NCBI RefSeq assembly: GCF_020080835.1
Contig: NC_058161.1
Span: forward strand, 21,379,603-21,443,602
DNA: 64,000 nt
Direction: 5' to 3'
Source of the DNA: Cotesia glomerata
Taxonomy: Eukaryota; Arthropoda; Insecta; Hymenoptera; Braconidae
Below, piece by piece: positions 23,881-35,559 of this stretch. Positions within the stretch are counted from its first letter, which is position 1. Each line of letters opens with the position of its first letter. The notes under the pieces are model-generated. The model was not told the DNA's origin. It did not search any database and was given only the letters and a program-made list of their open reading frames with translations. The position numbers and the translations under genes are program-made.

Positions 23881-23987
23881 AGCAGAACCCAGTCCGCTTC
23901 GCCGGGCTAAAGCTTAGTGTATTGAACAAAGTACATATTTTTAATATATTGTAAATAATTAATTCTATTCTCGCAATATGTCAACCA

Positions 23988-24172
23988 TCATTCATCTTCG
24001 AGTTCATTTTCTTCAAGCTCTCTCTCTAGCGGGTGAAAAATTTTAAATAAACTCATAAACATATCAGTTAGTGTAACATCCACTTTGTGATCTATACAAA
24101 AAATATCGGGCTCATCGCAAACATCGGCGATCAAAGTACGATGCAAGGCTTGAGCATTGTAAAATGTGGATA
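23988..24172 (-). CDS. Possible terminal exon of a host gene, unrecognised
   Basis: On the minus strand a pyrimidine-rich tract ending TTTTCCAG at about 24173 precedes an open segment of about 61 codons ending in a stop at 23988. Its composition is protein-like: a FYNAQALHRTLIADVCDEPD segment, a hydrophobic TLTDMFMSLFKIF stretch, then a very acidic end (ERELEENELEDE). This pattern of acceptor plus compact, non-repetitive, charged C terminus is unlike the transposon debris nearby. I do not recognise the family. No AATAAA is visible just downstream and upstream exons were not found, so it could be a decayed fragment. Confidence 0.35.
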
Positions 24173-24402
24173 ACCTGGAAAATCGTATCAATTAAGAAAA
24201 AGAAGAGATAATCAATTTTAAATTGTTGTTATTGATTGCAAATTTGTATTTTCTATAGTTATAATTATGACTTTATATGTAATACATCGAATTCACTTAT
24301 ATTCTACCCGGACGTTCATAAAAGTTTAGAATGAACAGCCTCAGAATACTCCTTTAACATCATCAAGTAGTTCACATTATTTTTCTCGACGGTAAACATA
24401 TT

Positions 24403-24626
24403 AGTATATTACACACCTAGGGAAGTAAAGTAAGAAATGTCTCAGATCACATGTAATTGTTGGCCGAGGCGAAGCCGAGGTCAACAAACATGTGATCTGA
24501 GGCTTTCTTATTTACTTCCCGAGGAGTGTATACTATTTTTTTGTCCGACGAAGGCGGAAAGCGGCAATTTAGTTTAGCGCAGCGGGACGAAAGTTGCCAC
24601 TTTCTCGCCCGGAGGGCAAAAAATAA
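24403..24626. mobile_element. Hairpin MITE
   Basis: 24403-24534 folds as a near-perfect inverted repeat with ends AGTATATTACACACC and GGAGTGTATACT and inner arms CTCAGATCACATGT / ACATGTGATCTGAG. A second, GC-richer hairpin (GGCAA...TTGCC) follows to 24626. A reverse copy with both parts is at 38150-38375. Confidence 0.75.
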
Positions 24627-24739
24627 TTGTGTTCTCGGATGTTCTGAAGCCAATTATATTTGAAATTACTCCAGCAAATCTTGTTCAGGTTTAAAAAAAA
24701 TTATGTTTAGTTTTGACAGACAAATATTGATGTTAAATA

Positions 24740-26130
24740 ACGAATGATATATTTAAAGTGAGCTGATTTGTTTTTTAAATAAATTATATGTTTTGTTTAT
24801 AAATGAAGATTAGTTATATCTCTTATTTTCTTATTTAAAATAAGTTGTAAAATATCTCACTGAATTTAATGAGAAAACATTTTATTGCCTTCATTGACGC
24901 ATATAAAATTTTAAATCAGTTGATCGCTATAGAACTTAATGCATTGAAGCGCTATCTGATGGTAATATTTAATGACATGGACATCATATTTAATTTCTCC
25001 GTGGAAAAATACATGGTCATACCAATTTTTATGACAATCGGTTGAACGGGGCGGAAGTCGATACTTGACAGCGCCGCCTGGTGGCGAGTTACATCAATGG
25101 GCATAGCATATTCGTTTTCTCCGTCGAAAAATACATGGTCGTACCAATTTTTATGACAATCGGTTGAACGGGGCGGAAGTCGATACTTTACAGCGCTGCC
25201 TGGTGGCGAGTTACATCAATGGGCATAGCATATAAACCTTCTCCGTAAAAAAATACATAATTATACCAATTTTCATAATGATCAGTCAAATAGTTTCCGA
25301 GTTTATCTATGTCATATATACAAACATCCTCTTTTATATATATAGATTATAAGTTATTTTTTATTTTATTGCTTTATTTTTATTTTCAATAACAAATGAT
25401 ATATTTGAAGTTAGCTGATTTGATTTTTAAATAAATTATATTTTTTTGTTTACAAATGAAGGTTAGTTATTTCTTTTATTTTCTTATTTAATATAAGTTG
25501 TAAAATAACTCATTGAATTTAATGAGAAAACATTTTATTGCATTCATTGCCGCATATAAAATTTTAAATCAGTTGATCGCTATAGAACTTAATGCATTGA
25601 AGCGCTATATGATGGTGATATTTAATAACATGGACATCATATTTACTTTCTCTGCGGTAAAATACATGGTCATGCCAATTTTTATGACAATCGGTTGAAC
25701 GGGGCGGAAGTCGATACTTGACAGCGCCGCCTGGTGGCGAGTTACATCAATGGACATAGCATGTACGTTTTCTTCATAATAAAATACATGAGCATGCCAA
25801 TTTTCATTAGAATCGGTTGAACGGGGCGGAAGTCGATACTTGACAGCGCCGCCTGGTGGCGAGTTACATCAATGGACATAGCATGTTCGTTTTCTTCATA
25901 GAAAAATACATGGTCATGCCAATTTTTATGACAATCGGTTGAACGGGGCGGAAGTCGATACTTGACAGCGCCGCCTGGTGGCGAGTTACATCAATGGGCA
26001 TAGCATATAAACCTTCTCCGTGATAAAATACATAAGCATACCAATTTTCATAATGATCGGTCAAATAGTTTCTGAGTTTATCGATGACATATATACAAAC
26101 ATCCTCTTTTATATATATAGACTATATATG
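24740..26130. repeat. 122-bp tandem repeats in a duplicated ~0.65-kb block
   Basis: Units carrying CGGTTGAACGGGGCGGAAG and CAGCGCCGCCTGGTGGCGAG occur at about 25039, 25161, 25692, 25813 and 25935, spaced 121-122 bp inside each cluster. The whole cluster plus an upstream AT-rich part (24748-25350) is repeated at 25395-26130, the second block having three full units against two. Each block ends with ACATCCTCTTTTATATATATAGA. ORFs at 25513 and 25864 are repeat translations. Confidence 0.85.
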
Positions 26131-26179
26131 GAGCAATATACAGCGAAGCAAGATTATATATAGTTCTATATATAATTAT

Positions 26180-27960
26180 GGGGTATTCCATGCCAAATCG
26201 ACCACTTTTGACCCCGACCCTTTTCGATTTGGCCGAAAGTTTTCCATCCTTTTCTACCCTATAAAAAACGGTTCTCAGAATTTTTTTGAATTTTTTTACC
26301 TAACTCCAAAAAGTTACTTGAATTTTTCAAAAAAATGGCTTTTGGCACCAAATAGCCATAACTTTTTCAAAACTAAACATTTAAATACCTTTATTTTTAA
26401 AATTTTTGTTTTTAGATGTACTTTCCGATAAAAAATATTAAAAAGTACATGTAAGTCAATACATATGGAATTTTTCAGTTTTTGACCAAAAATCAATGAT
26501 TTTTCGAAGTTCGACATTTTTTTTTTAATTTTTTCCTAAAAATAAAACTTTTAAATCAATTCCACAGTTATCCCTGTAGAACTTGGAATTGGGCCGTTTT
26601 CTCTTTCTATTTTTTTATTCAATTGAAAAAGGTAGTAGAATTTTCAAAAATGGAAAAAAATTTTTTCATAAATTTTATTTATTTAATGAGATGAAAATAC
26701 AATTCAACGATTTTACGGCATTACATTCACAATTTAGAGGCTTCATCGATGACTGTAATTAGTAAGATCAATAATTGATGCAGCTAAAAATTAATTGCTT
26801 TTCTCTCTGTCGTTTAAATATTTTTCAAAATTCTGTGTTCATTCGAATTCGAAAAGTTTTTTTAACTAGTAAACAACCATTTTTGTCCGGAATTATACAA
26901 TGTAGTTGTTGAGTTTCACTGTAATCAGTTTCGTTTTCAAAAATCGATCATTTAAATCATTTACTGCTGTTGTCATAATCTTTATTTCTGGGGGAGAAAC
27001 TTCACTATAATATTCGGCAAAGTTATCCGGTGCAGAAGCCCATTCAAAAAGTTCTTCTGGTGTCGTTATTTGTTTGTCTACCGCGAGTTGGAGACTTGCT
27101 CTCGCTACCAAGTCGTTTGAGAATACCACCGATTCCATCACACGGACCTTTCCCATGGGCAGTCGCAAAAAATGTCTGCCATTCGGCAAGAATATCAAAA
27201 TCATCTTCATTGGTAATATAAATTTACAAAGTTTTTTAAAGTTTTTAAATTGTTGAGGGAGCTCCATCAGAAAAATAATAAATCTTGTTACAACGTTCAG
27301 GAAGACTTTTCACGTAATCAGTTATTATTTCGATGAAAACATGAACAGCAACGGCATCATGTTTGTTAGAATCTGAAATAATTACTAAACTTTTATTGTT
27401 CAGGCTACATGTTATTTACTTTTATAATGAAAATAACGACTGGAAAAACTGTTTGCCTGATTATTATTCCAGTGAAAGAAAACCAGCTGCCGCATTTTGT
27501 ACTACGAGAGCATAATTTTCTGCAAAATCACAAATAATAACACGTATTCGTTTGGTTTCAATGTTTCTTTCAATGTCTTCAAGAAGTGGGCTTGCTCGCC
27601 CAGCAATGAACGAATGAGGTAGAGAAGAATTTCTAACTCACTACAAAAAATTTTCCACAAATTCTTCTGTAGGCTTAATAATAGTTTTCTAAACTACTTC
27701 TCGGTTTTGATATCCAATATTTATATGCCCAATATTCTCGATTTCCAGGTCCTCAAAACATTTTAGTAAAATTTTACTCAACTCATCGACCCAAGGACAG
27801 TTTTTACATCCACCTAAAAAGCAACACTGAAAAGATGGATTTTCACATATAATCATGCTCAAAGTAATCGCTGTAAATAGTGTTTAATGGGCTTTTCTGT
27901 GTTCCTTGTCAAAGAATAAATATTTGCACCTAAAATAACAGTAATTTTAGTAAACTTAAA
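26180..27960 (-). mobile_element. Remnant of an unclassified DNA transposon
   Basis: The left end begins GGGGTATTCCATGCCAAATC, the type of GGGTATTCC terminus seen on some animal DNA transposons, and the interior carries a decayed transposase-like gene on the minus strand. A gap at 28042 hides any right end. Family assignment is inference. Confidence 0.45.
26893..27930 (-). pseudogene. Degenerate transposase-like gene (unassigned family)
   Basis: Coding resemblance is spread over three frames with many stops. Recognisable pieces N to C: a cysteine cluster CCFLGGCKNCPWVDEL; RIRVIICDFAENYALVVQNAA with an Asp in a hydrophobic strand; IYYFSDGAPS with a second Asp; HGKGPCDGIGGILKRL (27095-27165); and RASLQLAVDKQITTPEELFEW in the open frame that begins at 27267. 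Proteins with the SDGA...HGKG-CDG-GG pattern recur in multicopy form in animal genomes, which suggests a mobile-element enzyme; I cannot name the superfamily. The order of acidic residues would suit a DDE-type fold, but this is inference. Confidence 0.5.
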
Positions 27961-28041
27961 ATTCACGCATTTTATAAACTTAGTAATTAATTTGATAATT
28001 ACTTTCAAGCATCCATGCTTCACGTTTTGATGAATCGTACA

Positions 28042-28141
28042 NNNNNNNNNNNNNNNNNNNNNNNNNNNNNNNNNNNNNNNNNNNNNNNNNNNNNNNNNNN
28101 NNNNNNNNNNNNNNNNNNNNNNNNNNNNNNNNNNNNNNNNN
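28042..28141. other. Assembly gap (100 N)
   Basis: Exactly 100 N. It hides the 5' side of a LINE fragment and the right end of the preceding transposon remnant. Confidence 0.99.
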
Positions 28142-28440
28142 TCCCCGTGGACCCCGCTGGATACTGCACGTATTCAGTAGGGACATCTCGAACTGCCTAC
28201 AGGGAATGAGTTGCCAGAGGAGTCGATGAGAGTTGCACACACTTACAATTATACGCAACTCTTGCAGCTGTTCAATGAATGTGTATAAACACAAGAGAAC
28301 GGCGGTTTTTCCTTGTCCGCGAACTGGGCTGTGTTCTCGTTATGGTGGGAGTAGGACAAATATACGTGCGTGTATAGCTCTTTTGAGCCCAGGAAACGGC
28401 CTCTTCGGAGGTAGGCGAAAGCCTCGCCATATATTCTTCT
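28142..28440 (+). mobile_element. LINE 3' UTR fragment
   Basis: Plus-strand copy of the 3' UTR that follows the LINE ORF2 remnant at 43481-43894 (minus strand). Shared landmarks are GGATACTGC, GAGTTGCCAGAGGAGTCGATG, GCGGTTTTTCCTTGTCCGCG and GGCGAAAGCCTC, ending CATATATTCTTC with no poly(A). The 5' side is in the gap. The AT-rich tract 28441-29249 holds loosely repeated AATTAAATTCGGCGATTA words and nothing else recognised. Confidence 0.8.
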
Positions 28441-29249
28441 TCCTATAAATCAAATTCGGCAAGTGATTATTGTTGGTTTAGAGATTTAATTATTCATTAT
28501 TTAATTAAATTCGGCGATTAATGATTTTTGCTTAACATTTAATTAGTTACCAATCAAATTCAGCGATTTGAAGATTAGGTTTAATTATTTAATTAATCGT
28601 TATTAATTAAATTGAGAGTGAAGAGTAAAATTTTTTTTTCATTAACATCAATTATTTACTAATTAAATGCGATGATTTAATCATTTGATTCATTTACTTC
28701 ATTAATTATTTAATTATTAATAATAAAATTGAGCGCAGATTTATTCTCTTTTGTTAAAGATTTAATGAATTATTATTAAATAAGTTTATTGCGGCAATTT
28801 TTGAAAGTTTGTACTGGTTTGTTAAACTTGAGGTTTGATTGCGAGCTGCGAATCGACGGCGGTGTCGAATATTATTATTAGGCGTGTCGTTCCTTGATAG
28901 TGTTAACGGGCATCTATAAATCTGCCGAATTATAAAAATTCCGACAGAAGTTTTATTATTTGTCGGTAATGATAAAACAGTTTCATAAAATTCTAAGAGA
29001 TGGCGCCACGTGTCCTAAAATTAAAAAAATTGGATTTTAAGCTATGTGATGAGGACTGAGCATCAGGCTGAAAAACATGTACTGATTCCGACCTGGTCTG
29101 ATGCACCAGGTGCATGACATTGAATTCTACAGGAATATTACATGAAATTATACAGCTATGGATTAGATCAGTCTAACCTTATCGTTGTGGACAAGGCCCA
29201 TCAATATTTATCTAAGATTATATGGGCATTTATAATCAGTGCTCATTAT

Positions 29250-30318
29250 TCCGAAAAAAAACGGGGCATGACTAAATTAAATAATCGGATGGTCGAGAAT
29301 ATATTTCTCGTGCAAATTGGTAATAAATTTTTTTGCCTATGAGCGAAGAAATAGTCGAGGCCAACTAGTGCTCTTCCGCGGTGGAATAAGCACTACTTGG
29401 GTTAGTCCGTTTTTTAAAAAAAACGGGTCATGACTAGATTAAATAATCGAATGGTCGGGAAGATATTGCCCATCCGGAGCGGTCATATATTCTTTTCGTC
29501 CACAAGCGGAGAAATAGTTTAGGTGGACTAGTGCTATTCCGCGGTGGAATAAACATTACTTGTGTTTGCCCGTTTTTCCAAAAAACGTACCATACCTAAA
29601 TTAAATAATCGGACGGTCGGGAAGATATTTCTCGTCCGGACTGGTCATATATTCTTCTCTCCCACTCACACATGCATAACCGAGGGCCACTACTGCCTTT
29701 CCGAGGTGGGATAAGCACTACTTATGTTTGCCCGTTTTTTTAGAAAAACGGGTCATGACAATTAAATAATCGAACGGTCGGGAAGATACTTCCCGTCCGG
29801 ACTGTTTATATATTATTTTCGTCCACAAGCGAAAAAATAGTTAAGATCGACTAGTGCTATTCCCGTTCGAAGCGGTGATATATTCTTCTCGCCCACATAC
29901 TCAGACATAGCCAAAGCCTACTACTTCCGTTTGAAGGTGAAATAAGCACGACTTATATTTTCCCGTTTTTTCAAAAAAAACGGGTCATTACTAAATTAAG
30001 TAATCGGATGGTCGAGAAAATATTTTCCATCCGTACTGGTCATATATTCTTCTCTCCCTCACACATGCATAGCCGAGACCTACTACTACTACGTTTTCGA
30101 GGTGGAATAAGCACTACTTGTGTTTGCCCGTTTGTTCAAAAAAACGGGCCATGACTGAATTAAATAATTGGATGGTCGAGAAGATATTGCTCGTCCGAAG
30201 GGGTCATATATTCTTCTTGCTCACATGCACATGCATAGCCAAGGCCTACTACTTATTTTCTAGAGTGGAATAAGCACTAATTATTTGTACCCATTTTCCA
30301 CAAAAAACGGCCCATGAC
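29250..30318. repeat. ~162-bp satellite-like tandem array
   Basis: Units anchored on CGGGTCATGAC start at about 29262, 29425, 29586, 29748, 29982, 30145 and 30306. Six-base-exact spacing of 161-163 bp is broken once by a 234-bp unit (29748-29981) that contains a partial internal duplication. Each unit has ATTAAATAATCG-ATGGTCG-GAAGATAT, a CATATATTCTT block, an AAGCACTACTT block and an A-tract. Sequence divergence between units is substantial. Confidence 0.85.
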
Positions 30319-30413
30319 CAAAAAAAAAATAGTACATTAAATGTTTTTATACTAAGACATTTATTGTCTAAAATTAATTATTTTTGTTTAAATTTAGTAA
30401 AATTTATATATCT

Positions 30414-30464
<51 letters not shown>
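30414..30464. repeat. (AAT)n microsatellite
   Basis: About 17 uninterrupted AAT units. The surrounding 30465-31151 holds nothing recognised apart from AT-rich text. Confidence 0.97.
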
Positions 30465-30466
<2 letters not shown>

Positions 30467-31781
30467 AAAATTAATTTGCACTAGTTTTTAGATTAACTAA
30501 AATAATAGTGCTAATAACATGGAATTTAGAATTTTTCTAGTTAAGGATCTTTAAACATACAGGTCAATTGTGCGGTAGTTGAATAAAAATCTACGATAAA
30601 TATTTTTGTGTGTATTTTCGAATGTCAGCCTGCACGTTCAACCGATTTGCTGTTTTTTTTTTTTTTAATTCTTCCAATTGATTAAGCTTCAGAAAGATTA
30701 ATTTGTTTCTTGGAATAGCAATTCTCTTTAGAGGCTTAATCTCCGGTACATTTTCGATCATCTCTTTCGTCGTAGTAGGTTCATCTGTAAATTTTGATTC
30801 ATGTTAATGTCGTAATCTATGCGGACTTTAATCCTAGTAAGATGTTTAGAAATTTTAAAAAAAGTGACATTGTTGTCAAAGTTTGTGACATTGTTGATGG
30901 TAAATTTAGAAAAAAGTTTTTTTATTTTTTAATAACTTCGAAATTTATTATTAGATCGCTTTTGACATAATAAGTTTATTGTTAGTGCTTAAAAAATTTC
31001 GTTTAACGTCGCTAAATTCGTCAAAGTCAGTCGAATCATTTGTGAGATTTTTAATTTTTTATAATCAAACCAACTGGTTTTTTAATACACTTTAAAATTT
31101 ACAATCGAATCGTTTGGTAAGTAATAAAAAATCTTCTCGTGCTTAAAAAACTAACAAGGGGAGGATACGACCTTGGGGAAACCGATTTTGATAATCTTTG
31201 ACGTAGTGGTAGTACACTATGTGGGTATACTACCTCTGAAATACTAAAGTGCAATACTCAAATATGGCTGAGAAAAACGCACTCAAAGTTTACCCAGCAC
31301 TATAATATATTAATAGGTAAATAATTGATACATTAAATTATTCTTTAATAAAAAATTTTTCAATTTTAAACTTCATTTCTATAAATTATCTGCGGTGGTA
31401 CAAACAAATAATAAGTCGAAAATTAAATGGAAAATTATACATTTTTTTAATTAATTAAAGCAATATTTTATAATTACGTATTATGAGATATTATTACATG
31501 ATCCTGAGTGATACTTATGATAAAAACATTCAAAACAAAAAGTTTTTCTACACCAAGAACAACAAATAAATGCTGCTTTTTTACAATGACACGGTATTTT
31601 TAAACGGTCTAATGAGAAACACCCATCATTGACATTAGTAAAAAAATTTCTTGTGTCACAAAGCCCGCTGGCGAACCAGGCCTATTCCATCATGTCTCGA
31701 AATATTGGCGCTGACAATTGATGATGAATAATCGAATGAATTTTTATGCAATCCTCTCGGGAATGAATTTCATAATTCTTG

Positions 31782-33736
31782 TGTAACGGGGTGTTTAGCC
31801 CTGTCCAATTGGTCACCCCTTTCCTCTTTGAAAAGGGCGCCACTGGGATTTTATACTCGGTGTCCCAGAAACCGGGGAGCATGAGAAGGAAAGATCGGGT
31901 CGTGAGAAGTTGAGAAAGGCTGAAAAATTAATACTGAGAAACAATTATTAACAATTTAATTATTTATTCAATGTAAACAATTTAATATTAACAAAATTCC
32001 TTAACAATATTGCCCTTAAAATTAACCTACCAATTACTTAATTGTGAGGACCTCTCACCTACGCAGGCACTTGCCAAAACTTACAACTAAATATCATTAA
32101 ATTCTTTTAACTATAGATCATTACGCATCTATCTTCTTAATTTCTTAACTCAATATAGACCATTACGCATCTATCCTTAATTTCCTAATTCAATCATAGA
32201 CCATTACGCATCTATCTTTAATTTCCTAACTCAACATAGACCATTACGCATCTATCTTTAATTTCCTAATTCAATCATAGACCATTACGCATCTAGATTC
32301 TTAATTTCTTGAACCCTCGTCCAACCGACGGAATAACAACCAACATATTTTACCCAATAAAACTTCTCAAAACTTCGTATTTTCCAAAATTCCAAAATTA
32401 CGCCTAACAATTACTTAACACAAAATTCTGACCTTCGATTTTAATTCATTAAATTCATTAATACATCTTCTTAACTAAATTCATTTCCAACTCACTAAAT
32501 TTTCTACTAAAGTTATCAATCAATTTATTCTACTAAACCCACTGATTTATTTCATTTCTTGATCTCCACTAAATAATCTTTAACAAAGTTCACTACATAA
32601 TTTTCTTAACAAGTTCGGTAATCAATTTTCTAAATTCACTAAATTTCTCAATAAATACATTCGCTAAATTAACTAAATTAATTAAATTTAGCCCACCGGC
32701 CTAAATCTAATTTAACACAATTTCTTAAATTCAACTCTGAAATTCTAAAACGTCTCAACAAAATTACCACCGTGGAGCATTATAGAATGACCTTCACTAA
32801 CTTAATTTCAATTCTTAATTCTCCTTAAATAAATTCTAGGCGATATTTCTTAATTAATTTCTGTCTCGAAAATTCTTAACTAAAATTAATTTATCATAGC
32901 CAACAGGCCTATAATAAATTACTAATAAATTTTTTACCAATAAATTAACAATTTATCCATTAAATATAAAAGTCCAGCGACAAAACTAACTACTTGACCT
33001 TGACGATAGAAACTAAAGTACGAATTTGCTAATAAAAAGATGACCGCTCAAGAAAATTAAATTTAATTATTTTGGCCTCTTAATTAAATTATTAATTAAT
33101 TTGGCCTAAAATAACTCAGAATACCTGACAACTGAAACCGGTACTCCAGCGATGAAATCTTTTCCCAGTAGAAAGAAAATGACGGGATCAGCTCCACTGT
33201 GCCTGCTGACTTCCAAAGCTCCAGAAACTCGTGTCACCAAATTTCACCCAGCTCCCATTCTTATCCTCGATCAATTTATCCTAGAAATTCCAGTAAATAA
33301 ATATTACGAATAAGACGAAGATCGTCAGCCAAATGGCCTAACGACAAGTAATTTTTAACAAAATACCAGACAACAAAATTTAATCGCTTCGTTCCATTCG
33401 TGAAGCCTTAAGAAATCAACTACTTACTTGTCTCAGAAAAATATCCCACGCTGGAACACAGTTACCCAACGTACTCGCAAAATTTTACCGGAAGAAAGAG
33501 AGCCTTGACACAACACCCGGCGTTTTTATAACCTCTCCTCGTGCTCTCCAACTTTCCTATCTTCGCTCCCGCGCTTCATTTTCCGGGGACAGCGGTGGGA
33601 ACTCAGCGATACATACGACCCGGTGACGAGTCGTACAACTACTTCATCGCGCTCCGAAGTTAAAGAGTAGCTCCTACTCACCGCGACACGATAATCAAAA
33701 AATTAAGTCCCGCGGGAATTCAAATTCCCTGTCACA
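31782..33736 (+). mobile_element. TGTAAC...GTCACA LTR-like element, TSD CTTG
   Basis: The 1,955-bp element starts TGTAACGGGGTG, ends CCCTGTCACA, and is flanked by CTTG at 31778-31781 and 33737-33740. It sits in the transposase gene, and taking it out with one CTTG restores that frame. It contains five ~42-bp tandem units (GACCATTACGCATCTA, 32104-32300) and a TATAAC box at 33527 followed by C/T-rich sequence. It matches 59884-61878 closely until about 33590, then the last ~145 bp differ completely. Confidence 0.85.
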
Positions 33737-34275
33737 CTTGTCTAGAAGTTCAGCGGTACTTTGCAATCGTTTGATAAAATTTTTCACTTATCTATAGAAA
33801 TAGACATCACATGGTTGAACTAACGGAGTACATTTTGGAGGTATAACTTTAAATGTGCATGTAGGCATTTTTTTATCATCCTGAAATATTTCATCATATG
33901 ATTCTGGCTTCACTTGTCCTGTCCACGAATCAATAATTAAAAGAAATTTATTTTTTTGAACATATGGCATTAAACATTTCTCTAGAAAATTTTTATAGAG
34001 AGTAGTTGTCAGTTTTCCTGATTTTGATGATCCGACAATAACATTTTTGTATTTTTTTAAATATTCTTCTACGTTTTTCTTTATTCTTGGCCCAAAATCA
34101 CCTGTAGGCTCTTGCAAACAAATAAAAACATGTGGTAGTAATTTTCCAGATAATGTTATGCTATATTGTGCAGTATATGAGTGTGACACCTTGGTCATGT
34201 CTTGTACTTTTGCAAACACTGTTTTGCTTCCTTTTTCCGTCAGTGCCCTATTAAACATTGATTGGTATTGACATC

Positions 34276-34372
34276 CTGAAAATATGAATTTTAAAAAATC
34301 TAATGATTAACTTCGATTAAATTTAATAATGGAATAAAAAATAATTAGTTTACCGTTAGAAAATTTATATAC
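34276..34372 (-). other. Intron of the pogo-like transposase
   Basis: 97-bp GT...AG interval with an A/T-rich body and TATTTTCAG acceptor. Splicing joins the codon for Gly in NTDQTG and keeps the frame into the second DDE block, which supports it. Confidence 0.8.
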
Positions 34373-35559
34373 CTGTTTGATCTGTATTAATAACGAAGTC
34401 ACTATCGAAGTTAGATATCAATTGTTTTGTTTGAATGCGAAACATTTCTGCAGAGGCGATAATTTCTGGCATGGTGTGAACTTCTTTGTCTGTTATAAAT
34501 TTTGTAATTTTACGTTGACGAATGTTGTGTCTTTGTTTAAATTTTTTTACCCATGGGTCGGACGCTGTAAATTGAAGATTAGGAAACTGGCTGGCTGCAG
34601 CTAAAGCCCACTGCTGCAAATTTCGTGTAGTCACTTGTTGATAATTTTGTCTTGCCTCGACGAAGCGGTCATACGTCCAAGAATCAATCACATGATATTT
34701 ATCAAATTTAGTTCCACCATGTTCAACATCTTTTTCCCATACTTTCAAATGATCCATTCTCTTCAAATGACTACATCCATTTTTTTGTAATGTCTCTAGT
34801 TTCCATGAAGGGTGAGCTTTTGCTATGTTTAAAACTTTAATTTTATATTCCAGAGGAATATAATCCATCATTTTTTGTTTTTTTTTTCATCTGGAACATA
34901 GTCATCAACTGAATTATCTTCTACTGCTTCAAAATTTCCGTCTGGGCATTCTTCTTGAGCATGAATCAATTCTTGATCGCTTACGAACTTCTTTTTATTT
35001 AACATATCTAACGTATTATCATATAATTCTCTACCAATCAACATAGCATCTTCAGATAGAGTGTCAGAAGATGTTTTTGCAATTAAATCACTTTCAAGAA
35101 GTAAACCTTCATAATACACTACTCCATCTTTCAGCCGTTGCTTCGATAAATCACTATTTAAGGATGTATCAGGAGTGTTTTCATCTCCATGAGAAGAACT
35201 GGCTTCGCTTGATGACATTTTATAAATTATAAAACAATTTTTAAAGTAAATTTCACTGCACAAATACGTCTGTTCGTGTCGAAATTCAGAAACTAACTGC
35301 TATAGTCAAGCTTCTGAAAAAGTGGTGGGACTAACATAGGTTCAAGGACAACAACATGACTATTCTTCCGGTGGGCCAACAGAGCTCGAATCGATGTACA
35401 GTTTACAATAACTCGAGGACAAGAATTATTGTACCCTCATACCATATTCGACCCTTCTTATTGTCTGGCGCAGGTATATATTTTTCAGTTAAACTTATAA
35501 TGAATATGAGAGTTATAAGAATTATTCATGAATTACAAATATTTCATGATTACACCGTA

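Larger units (their letters stand above)
31481..35218 (-). pseudogene. Pogo-like transposase, spliced, frameshifted and interrupted
   Basis: N to C: an acidic Ser-rich leader from ATG 35218; a CENP-B/Psq-type DNA-binding region with WVKKFKQRHNIRQRKITKF; a DDE domain with NTDQTG (first Asp), LLIIDSWTGQ (second) and PKCTPLVQPCD (third). A 97-bp intron (34276-34372; GTATAT...TTTTCAG) splits the NTDQTG codons. The leader and the next segment are in different frames because an A-tract near 34885 has 10 A where 11 would keep the frame. Stops occur near 33788 and 31684. The LTR-like element at 31782-33736 cuts the gene, and the tail continues in frame to 31481 with a cysteine-rich end (CHCKKAAFICCSWCRKTFC). 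Assignment to the Tc1/mariner-pogo group rests on the DDD spacing. Confidence 0.75.

Noticed and set aside
24447..24653. 68-residue ORF similar to one at 38052-38240
   Set aside because: Similarity is explained by the shared MITE; frames run through hairpins with no coding constraint visible.
32104..32300. Direct repeats with regular spacing resembling a CRISPR array
   Set aside because: Units are contiguous 42-bp repeats including the 'spacer', lie inside a mobile element, vary in number between copies, and the genome is eukaryotic.
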